Source: Gaiellasilicea sp037720595 (GTDB lineage Bacteria > Actinomycetota > Thermoleophilia > Gaiellales > Gaiellaceae). From it: 64,000 nucleotides of DNA. A model generated the notes under the pieces. It was not told where the DNA came from and made no database searches. It was given only the letters and a program-made list of their open reading frames with translations. The stretch is from positions 1-64,000 of the forward strand of contig JBBJLW010000002.1 of assembly GCA_037720595.1 (NCBI GenBank). Direction: 5' to 3'. Position numbers and translations under genes: made by a program. The first letter of the stretch is position 1; every line of letters begins with the position of its first letter. Positions 58,605 through 64,000 of the stretch are shown piece after piece.

Positions 58605-59537
58605 TCAGGCGAGCACGCCCATCGAACGGAACTTCTGGCGTCGCCGAGTCCGCAGCTCGGCCTGGGGAATGTTCTCCAGCTCGTCGAAGGCGTCGGCGAG
58701 CGCCGCTCCGAGCAGCCTGGCCGACTCGTCGTGGCTCACGTGGGCGCCGCCCACGGGCTCGGGAACGATTCCGTCGATCACGCCGAGCTCGAGGCAGTGG
58801 GCTGCGTCGGGCTTGAATGCGGCCGCCGCCTTCTGGCGCTCGCCGGCGTCTCGCCAGAGGATCGCGGCGCAGCCTTCAGGCGAGATCACGGAGTAGATCG
58901 CGTTCTCCTGCATCAGCACGGTGTCGGCGAGGGCGATCGCAACCGCCCCGCCGGAGCCGCCCTCGCCGATGATGCAGGCGACGGTCGGCACCTTCAGCCG
59001 CGCCATCACGGCCTGCGAGCGCGCGATCGCGCCGCCCTGGCCGTGCTGCTCGGCCGCCACGCCCGGGTAGGCGCCCGGCGTGTCGACGAGCGAGGCAAGC
59101 GGAAACCCGTGACGCTCGGCGGTCTCCATCACCCGCATCGCCTTCCGGTAGCCCTCCGGATAGGCCATCCCGAAGTTCCGCTTCGTCCGTTCCTTGATGT
59201 CGCGGCCCTTTTGATGCCCGATGAGCGCGACCGTGCGACCATCGAGCTTCCCGAGCCCGGCGACGAGCGCGGCGTCGTCGGCGCGCCCGCGGTCGCCGTG
59301 CAGCTCGAACCAGTCGTCGAACAGCCGCTCCACGTAATCGAGCGTGTACGGGCGCTCCTCGTGCCGGGCGAGCTCGACCTTGCTCCAGATCTCCTCATCC
59401 GTCGGCTCGGCCTCGATCCGGTCGAGCTGGCGCTGCAGGCGCTCGAGCTCGCCGGAGAGCCGGGCACCGCGCAGGAGGTCGAGTCCGCTCAACTTGCTCA
59501 ACCGGTCCCTGAGTCGGATCTCTGCGTCATTCGCCAA
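58605..59537 (-). CDS. accA: Acetyl-CoA carboxylase carboxyltransferase subunit alpha
   Basis: The start is a TTG at 59537 behind GGGGAG, one nucleotide after the accD stop; the product is 310 residues. No ATG is available near the N-terminus. ELERLQRQLDRIEA, HGDRGRADDAALVAGLGKLD, FGMAYPEGYRKAMRVMETAE, LVDTPGAYPGVAAEQHGQGG and SEGGSGGAVAIAL-type oxyanion segment (IIGEGGSGGAVAIALADTVL) are AccA hallmarks. It carries out carboxyl transfer from biotin to acetyl-CoA with AccD. An actinobacterium with separate accA and accD is less usual than one with AccD-type fusions. Confidence 0.94.
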   Translation of the reverse strand: MANDAEIRLRDRLSKLSGLDLLRGARLSGELERLQRQLDRIEAEPTDEEIWSKVELARHEERPYTLDYVERLFDDWFELHGDRGRADDAALVAGLGKLDGRTVALIGHQKGRDIKERTKRNFGMAYPEGYRKAMRVMETAERHGFPLASLVDTPGAYPGVAAEQHGQGGAIARSQAVMARLKVPTVACIIGEGGSGGAVAIALADTVLMQENAIYSVISPEGCAAILWRDAGERQKAAAAFKPDAAHCLELGVIDGIVPEPVGGAHVSHDESARLLGAALADAFDELENIPQAELRTRRRQKFRSMGVLA

Positions 59538-59538
59538 A

Positions 59539-60384
59539 TCAGCGCTCCCCGAAGAGCCGCAGCAGGCGCGCGAGCGTCGGGCGCAGCTCGGAACGTGGCA
59601 CGATCGCATCGACGTGTCCGAACCGGAGATTGGACTCGGCGAGACCGAAGTCGTCCGGCAGCTTCTCCCGCGTCGTCTGGGCGACGACGCGCGGGCCGGC
59701 GAAGGACATCAGCGCGCCCGGCTCCGCGAGCAGGACGTCACCCAGGCTGGCGAAGCTTGCAAGCAGACCTCCGGTCGTCGGGTGGGCCATCACGCTGAGC
59801 AACGCGCATCCCGACTCGTGCAGCTCCTCGACGGCGCACACCGTCTTTGGAAGCTGCATCAGCGCCAGGATCCCCTCCTGCATGCGCGCACCGCCCGAGG
59901 CCGAGATAGAGACGAGCGGCATCCCGGCCGCCGCCGCGCTCTCGCAGGCGCGCGCGAACTTCTCGCCCGTCACCGAGCCCATCGAGCCGCCCATGAACGA
60001 GAAGTCCATCACGGCAAGCTCGCACGCCTGCTCCTCGATCGTGGCACTGCCGATCACCATCGCGTCGCCGAGCCCCGTCGCGACCTCAGCCTCGGCGAGC
60101 CGCTCCTTGTAGGCGCGCAGATCGAAGAACTCGAGCGGATCGGCCGAACGGAGCTCGGCGGCCTCCTCGACGAAGCTGCCGCGATCGGCGAGCTGCTCGA
60201 TCCGCTTGCGCGCCTTCACCGGGAAGTGGTGATCGCAGTGCGTGCAGACACGCAGGGCCGCGTCGAGCTCGTCGTCGCGATAATGCGAGCCGCAGGCGGG
60301 GCAGGTATTCGGATGCTTCTTGGGCGGCGGCTCCGGAGCGTGCTTGTGCTCGATGGAGACGGCGATCCTGCTCGCTTCGGCCAT
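59539..60384 (-). CDS. accD: Acetyl-CoA carboxylase carboxyltransferase subunit beta
   Basis: I take ATG 60384 (MAEASRIAVSIEHKHAPEPP); the product is 281 residues. A four-cysteine zinc ribbon sits at the N-terminus (TCPACGSHYRDDELD and RVCTHCDHHFPVKARKRIEQ). The crotonase-like core has DFSFMGGSMGSVTGEKFARA, SASGGARMQEGILALMQLPK and MAHPTTGGLLASFASLGDV. Together with AccA it forms the carboxyltransferase. The two genes are translation-coupled in the order accD-accA. Confidence 0.95.
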   Translation of the reverse strand: MAEASRIAVSIEHKHAPEPPPKKHPNTCPACGSHYRDDELDAALRVCTHCDHHFPVKARKRIEQLADRGSFVEEAAELRSADPLEFFDLRAYKERLAEAEVATGLGDAMVIGSATIEEQACELAVMDFSFMGGSMGSVTGEKFARACESAAAAGMPLVSISASGGARMQEGILALMQLPKTVCAVEELHESGCALLSVMAHPTTGGLLASFASLGDVLLAEPGALMSFAGPRVVAQTTREKLPDDFGLAESNLRFGHVDAIVPRSELRPTLARLLRLFGER

Positions 60385-60462
60385 GCCTGATCTTAGACCC
60401 GCTGCTTGCGCACGAGGTTGCACCGGCGTTCGGTCAGAGGCCCGAGCTCACAAACCCAGCGC

Positions 60463-61239
60463 TCACAAACTCAGCGCCGCGCAGAGCCGAGCGAGCTTCG
60501 GGGTATTCGCCGGGTCGCCGACAAGACCGGAGAGGCCAGCACCTGCGATGCGCGAGCGGCCGGCGCTCGAGCGCAGCAGCCTTTCGAGCTCCTCCAGTCG
60601 GAGGCCGCCCGGTTCGGGCATGAAGACGGCGAGCTCGTCCGGCTCGACCGAATCGCAGTCGAGCGCGACGTAGACGGCGTCCGTGCCGTCGAGCGCCCGC
60701 TCGATCGCCCCTTCGCCGGTCTTCACCCCGGACGCCGCGATGAACTCGACCTCCGGCGGGTCGAGCTTCCGCGCGCCGACGAGCGCCACATTCGCGGGCT
60801 CGATCACGCCTTCGTCGATCAGCATCCGCAAAGGCATCCCCCAGGCATTGCCGGACGGCGAGGACGCGGGAGTGTTCAGGTCGCCGTGCGCGTCGATCCA
60901 GACGACGGCAAGCTTCTCGTCGCCCGAGGCGAGCCGCTCGATCGCACCCAGGTGCGCGCAACAGCAACCGCCGAGGACGAGCGGGCGATCCGGAAGCTCG
61001 GCGGCGACCATCAGCGTCTGCTGGGCAAGCGAAGATGCCTCGACGACGGCCGCTTCCGGATAGGGCAGCCCGAGCCATGCGGCCTCGGCCATCGCCTCGC
61101 CCCCCTTGCCCCAGGCACGAGGGACGCGGACGAGCCCGGCGCCGAACTCGCGGCCGCACGAATGGCACTGGTACTCCGGGCCGACCGCGACCGCGGTGAG
61201 CGTTCGGCAGTCGGGACAGCGCGCCCGGAGCCGGCTCAC
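60463..61239 (-). CDS. Arginase/agmatinase-family protein with N-terminal zinc ribbon
   Basis: The start is GTG 61239 over the GNAT stop; the product is 258 residues. Residues 1-35 hold CPDC and CHSC pairs, a zinc ribbon not usual in ureohydrolases. The following domain has VVWIDAHGDLNTPAS (D-A-H-x-D metal motif) and VYVALDCDSVEPDELAVFMP (the S/L-D-x-D-x-x-D-P counterpart). The first metal motif, usually GGDHS, is replaced by LGGCCCAHLGAI, so the His ligand is displaced and three cysteines occupy the loop. It probably binds a different metal set or substrate; the function is unknown. Confidence 0.8.
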   Translation of the reverse strand: MSRLRARCPDCRTLTAVAVGPEYQCHSCGREFGAGLVRVPRAWGKGGEAMAEAAWLGLPYPEAAVVEASSLAQQTLMVAAELPDRPLVLGGCCCAHLGAIERLASGDEKLAVVWIDAHGDLNTPASSPSGNAWGMPLRMLIDEGVIEPANVALVGARKLDPPEVEFIAASGVKTGEGAIERALDGTDAVYVALDCDSVEPDELAVFMPEPGGLRLEELERLLRSSAGRSRIAGAGLSGLVGDPANTPKLARLCAALSL

Positions 61240-62108
61240 GTCCTGAGCTCCCAGGTATCGCTGCGCCGCGCCGGTCGCATTCCGACGCGCTCGTACAGGC
61301 GCACCGCTCCGGTCGTGTTCTCGGCGTCCACTCCGAGCCCGACCCTCGTGAAGCCACGCGCGCGGAGCGCCCGGAACCCGTGCAGGAGCAGCGCCTCGCC
61401 GAGCCCTCGCCGCCGCCAGGCGGGTCGCACGCCGAGAAGCTCGACCCAGCCGAAGTCCGGCTCGCCCGAGAAGTGTGGGCTGCAGAGGACGAAACCGGCG
61501 ACCTCGTCTCCGTCGAGGGCGAGGAACCAGAGCGTGGCGTCGAAGGAGTCGCGGTCGCGGTGCCAGCGACGCCATTGCTCGAAGCTCTGCTCGTGGAACT
61601 CCCAGTGGTCGGCGAAGGCGCGCATGTGCGCTGCGTGGATCCGCTCCTCCTCGCCGTCGCGCATCGGCCGAACCACGATCCCCTTCGGTAGGTCGGGTGG
61701 CGCGGGCGGAGCGGTGAGCTCCACCCGCATCTGGAACGAATGACGGACGATCGAAAAACCGGCGTCGCGATACGCCCCCGCGGCGAGCGCGTCCACCGAG
61801 GGGGTGTAGCCTCGGAGGAGGGCGCCCGCACCCGCGTGCTCGCGTGCGGCCTCGAGCAGGATGCGTGCGGCTTCGACATCGAGCGCGCGCATGTCGATGC
61901 TCCAACGACCGCCCTCCTCGGAGACATCCGCATAGCCGACGGGCTTTCCCTCCACCTCGGCCAGGCGCATCCAGATCTCGGGCAGGCCGAACCAGTCGAG
62001 GATCTGGGCCGGCGCGAGGTCGCGCTCGCCGTGGAGCGCGGCCGAGTGCGCGTCCAGCAGTTCCGCAATCGCCGACGCGTCCTCCCGCGCCGGCTCACGA
62101 AGCCGCAC
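61236..62108 (-). CDS. Double-GNAT acetyltransferase (mycothiol-synthase-like), copy 1
   Basis: The start is GTG 62108 (VRLREPAREDASAIAELLDA), giving 290 residues with a 14-nt overlap on the next gene upstream. The N-terminal half is a degenerate GNAT fold, and the C-terminal half has a complete acetyl-CoA site: VELLGVRPAWRRRGLGEALL, GVDAENTTGAVRLYERVGM. This duplicated arrangement is that of MshD-type proteins. It resembles its neighbour at 62095 closely in layout, so they are old tandem paralogues. The substrate is unknown. Confidence 0.88.
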   Translation of the reverse strand: MRLREPAREDASAIAELLDAHSAALHGERDLAPAQILDWFGLPEIWMRLAEVEGKPVGYADVSEEGGRWSIDMRALDVEAARILLEAAREHAGAGALLRGYTPSVDALAAGAYRDAGFSIVRHSFQMRVELTAPPAPPDLPKGIVVRPMRDGEEERIHAAHMRAFADHWEFHEQSFEQWRRWHRDRDSFDATLWFLALDGDEVAGFVLCSPHFSGEPDFGWVELLGVRPAWRRRGLGEALLLHGFRALRARGFTRVGLGVDAENTTGAVRLYERVGMRPARRSDTWELRT

Positions 62109-63018
62109 GCAGCTCCTTCTCGTAGACGATCGCGTGCCAGAGCGTCCGCATCCCTGCGCGCTCGTAGACACGGGTCGCGCCGGTGGGGCTCTCGGCATCG
62201 ACTCCCAGGCCGACCTTGCGCTCGCCGCGGCGGTAGAGCTCGGCGAACACCGTCTTCAGGAGTGCCTCCGCGATCCCGCGCCGCCGGTAGGCGCTCCGCA
62301 CGCCGAGGACATCGATCCAACCCTGGTCGGGATCGCGTTTCTGCTCGCCGAAGACGACGCCCGCGATCTCGTCGTCGGCGGCCGCGACCCACCAGAGCGT
62401 CGGGTCGAACGTCTCGCGCCCGAAGCGCTTCTGCTCCCACTCCTCCCAAGGTGTCGGACGGTGCTCCCAGTGGTCGGCGAACGCTTCCTGCTGGGCGGCG
62501 TGGAACGCGCGGGCCTCGTCGGGATGCCGGTACGGACGAATCTCGATCCCGGGCAGCGCGACGACCTCGGGCTCGTTCTCGAGCTCGATCACCATCCCGC
62601 GGAACCCGCGTACCGCCTCGTAGCCTCGCTCGCGATAGAAGCGCACGGTTCCCTCGTCCTGGTCGAGAGTCGCGTTCTGGAGGTAGACGCGCTCGCCAGC
62701 GGGGAGGTTTCGCGCCTCGTCTTGCGCCCGCTCCTCCGTGACGTGGACGATCTCGGTCCCGATCCCGCGCCCCCGGAGGTCAGGATGGACGTAGCCGTCC
62801 GCGTTCAGGCGGTAGCCCTTCGCGATGAAGTCGGCGTAGCCTGCGATCCTGCCGTCCAGCTCCAAGACCCACGCGTCGCACGCGAGATCGAGCTCGGCCC
62901 ACGTCGCGACCAGGTCGCTTGCAGTCCAGTCCGAGTCGCCGGCCACGGCCGTGTCGGCCGCGCGGACGAGTTCCAGCACCGCCTCGAGATCGGCGGAATC
63001 CGGCGCGCGGACGTTCAT
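62095..63018 (-). CDS. Double-GNAT acetyltransferase (mycothiol-synthase-like), copy 2
   Basis: The 307-residue protein starts at ATG 63018, overlapping the HAD gene stop (ATGA). Both halves carry a GNAT fold: YVHPDLRGRGIGTEIVHVTE in the first and IDVLGVRSAYRRRGIAEALL followed by GVDAESPTGATRVYERAGM in the second. Mycothiol synthase has the same double layout, but key specificity residues cannot be judged here. Two such genes in tandem suggest related but separate substrates. Confidence 0.9.
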   Translation of the reverse strand: MNVRAPDSADLEAVLELVRAADTAVAGDSDWTASDLVATWAELDLACDAWVLELDGRIAGYADFIAKGYRLNADGYVHPDLRGRGIGTEIVHVTEERAQDEARNLPAGERVYLQNATLDQDEGTVRFYRERGYEAVRGFRGMVIELENEPEVVALPGIEIRPYRHPDEARAFHAAQQEAFADHWEHRPTPWEEWEQKRFGRETFDPTLWWVAAADDEIAGVVFGEQKRDPDQGWIDVLGVRSAYRRRGIAEALLKTVFAELYRRGERKVGLGVDAESPTGATRVYERAGMRTLWHAIVYEKELRAAS

Positions 63019-63671
63019 CGGGGAACGAGCTCGTCGAGCGCGTCCGGAAGCCTCGAAAGGTCCGGTAGCTCGACGTCAGGGTCGTGCTTCGCGGTCTCGT
63101 TCAGCCGGTTGATCCAGACGGTCTTCAGCCCCAGCTCCCGCGCAGGCGCGAGGTCGTGGAACAGGCTCGCCGCCACATGGACGTGGTGCTCGCGGTCGGC
63201 GGTGAGCTCGTCGAAGCGCCGCCAGTGGCCGTGCTCGGGCTTGTAGGACTGAACGTCCTCGGCGACGACGACGAGGTCGAAGGGCACGCCGAGCTGTCGC
63301 TGCGACGCCGCAATCAGCTCGCGATCCGAGTTGGAGAGGATCGCGAGACTCCATCCCCGACGACGCAGCTCGGCGAGCGCCTCCGGCACCTCGGGAAAAG
63401 CCGGCCAGTCGGGAAGCGACTGGGGCAGGACGCCGCTCTCGCCTTCTGGGATGCCGTAGCCGACCTCGTTCGCGAGCCTCTCGAGCGTCAGCGTCAGCAC
63501 CTCGGCGTACGAGCGGTACCGCTCGGCTTGGACCTCGGATTCGAGCTCGTGGAAACGGCGCAGGAGCTCGGGAGCCTGCTCCGCACCGTAGAGGCGCTCG
63601 AGGACGCCGCCGATCCCGGCGTTCCAGTCGATCAGGGTGCCGTAGCAGTCGAAGGTCGCCCAACGGGACAT
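63015..63671 (-). CDS. HAD-superfamily hydrolase, haloacid dehalogenase type II-like
   Basis: The 218-residue protein begins MSRWATFDCYGTLIDWNAGI, with nucleophile Asp8 in FDCYGTLIDW. LAILSNSDRELIAASQRQLG (motif II), VVVAEDVQSYKPEHGHWRRF (motif III lysine) and VAASLFHDLAPARELGLKTV (motif IV) follow. In the standard dehalogenase the substrate loop has ARG; I cannot assign a halo-acid specificity. It leads the three- or four-gene minus-strand group that ends with the ureohydrolase-like gene. Confidence 0.9.
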   Translation of the reverse strand: MSRWATFDCYGTLIDWNAGIGGVLERLYGAEQAPELLRRFHELESEVQAERYRSYAEVLTLTLERLANEVGYGIPEGESGVLPQSLPDWPAFPEVPEALAELRRRGWSLAILSNSDRELIAASQRQLGVPFDLVVVAEDVQSYKPEHGHWRRFDELTADREHHVHVAASLFHDLAPARELGLKTVWINRLNETAKHDPDVELPDLSRLPDALDELVPR

Positions 63672-63711
63672 GGCCGGAGCTTAGAGCCTCTTAGGCGAAT
63701 AGGCTCATCGC

Positions 63712-64000
63712 ATGAAGCCGATCGCGATCGGTCCGCTGCGGCCGGAACACTGGCCAGCCGCCGCCGCGATCCTCGCCGAGGGAATCGCGACGCGGAACGC
63801 GACCTTCGAGACCGTCACGCCATCCTGGGAGGAATGGGATCACGACCACCTCGGCGCACATCGATTCGTTGCGCTCTCCGACATGGACGTCGTCGGATGG
63901 GTTGCCCTTTCGCCCTACTCGCGCCGGGCCGCGTACGCCGGCGTCGCCGAGGTCAGCGTCTACGTCGCCGCCCGCGCGCGTGGCCGCAGGATCGGTCGTG
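63712..64000 (+). CDS. GNAT acetyltransferase, phosphinothricin-acetyltransferase-like, truncated by window edge
   Basis: The ATG at 63712 starts MKPIAIGPLRPEHWPAAAAI, and 96 codons are visible before the right edge. EGIATRNATFETVTPSWEEW and GWVALSPYSRRAAYAGVAEV followed by SVYVAARARGRRIGR are the bar/PAT-type GNAT pattern, whose acetyl-CoA-binding R-G-R-R-I-G is just reached at the edge. The family acetylates amino groups of phosphinothricin-like or methionine-sulfone-like compounds. Confidence 0.85.
   Translation, partial: MKPIAIGPLRPEHWPAAAAILAEGIATRNATFETVTPSWEEWDHDHLGAHRFVALSDMDVVGWVALSPYSRRAAYAGVAEVSVYVAARARGRRIGR

Noticed and set aside
1..64000. CRISPR arrays, tRNA, rRNA and riboswitches
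   Set aside because: No regularly spaced repeats, cloverleaf sequences or conserved riboswitch cores were found on reading both strands; small RNAs cannot be excluded by eye.

Overview
The window is a 64 kb piece of high-GC chromosome. GTG starts are frequent, genes are often coupled by ATGA or GTGA overlaps, and there are many actinobacterial-type families: HTH_42 DNA glycosylase relatives, mycothiol-synthase-like double GNATs, DGPF/YCII proteins next to an ECF sigma gene, and a split PAPS-type CysDNH system. I infer an environmental actinobacterium, possibly Thermoleophilia (Gaiellales/Solirubrobacterales). No rRNA, tRNA, CRISPR array, transposase or integrase is visible, so the taxonomic call rests on gene content only.

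Layout, left to right. 0-15.8 kb: an edge-truncated radical SAM enzyme; a phosphate-binding-type lipoprotein overlapping a hybrid histidine kinase; an envelope/polysaccharide block (phosphodiester glycosidase-like protein, DedA, DegT aminotransferase, nucleotide-sugar dehydratase); a PhoX-like secreted protein; a DUF354 glycosyltransferase-like protein; an HD-GYP protein; and a LysR regulator coupled to a maleylacetate-reductase-like gene. 15.8-21.1 kb: the most interesting locus, a compact RiPP cluster of the thiazole/oxazole (TOMM/LAP) class. Its order is precursor peptide (core SCCSCSCCACVAFCP), leader-binding/E1-like C protein, YcaO cyclodehydratase, SagB dehydrogenase, CPBP membrane protease, ABC ATPase and ABC permease. 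The genes are almost all coupled by overlapping stop/start codons. 21.3-24.8 kb: a flavoprotein, a two-subunit class I fumarase and a ComA-type phosphosulfolactate synthase in one operon.

24.8-33.6 kb is a patchwork of small stress, repair and enzyme genes, several visibly damaged: an HTH_42 protein missing its catalytic start region, an alpha/beta hydrolase with internal losses, and a GNAT with a nonsense codon. It also holds a DsrE-family gene whose first CxxC cysteine codon is UGA. That codon is followed at the right distance by a hairpin with a G-containing loop, so the gene is either a selenoprotein candidate or a pseudogene. 33.8-37.7 kb: assimilatory sulfate genes cysH-cysD-cysN, divergent from a TauE/SafE exporter. 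38-41 kb: a FlgD-Ig protein, an O-antigen ligase and a PIG-L deacetylase. 41.4-44 kb: an adenylate cyclase-AAA-TPR protein between non-coding flanks that carry an inverted repeat.

44.6-56.2 kb: an aromatic amino acid decarboxylase, PolX/PHP polymerase, Dol-P-Man-synthase-like transferase, thioredoxin, an orphan peptide ABC permease, a methyltransferase, a DEAD/DUF1998 helicase that has lost motif VI, two DGPF proteins beside a wrecked ECF sigma gene, homocysteine methyltransferase, Rrf2 and VOC proteins. 56.2-64 kb: LigD with the order phosphoesterase-ligase-polymerase, accA and accD, a zinc-ribbon ureohydrolase, two double-GNAT proteins, a HAD hydrolase and an edge-truncated acetyltransferase.

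All functions are read from sequence motifs and remembered family features; no database search was run.
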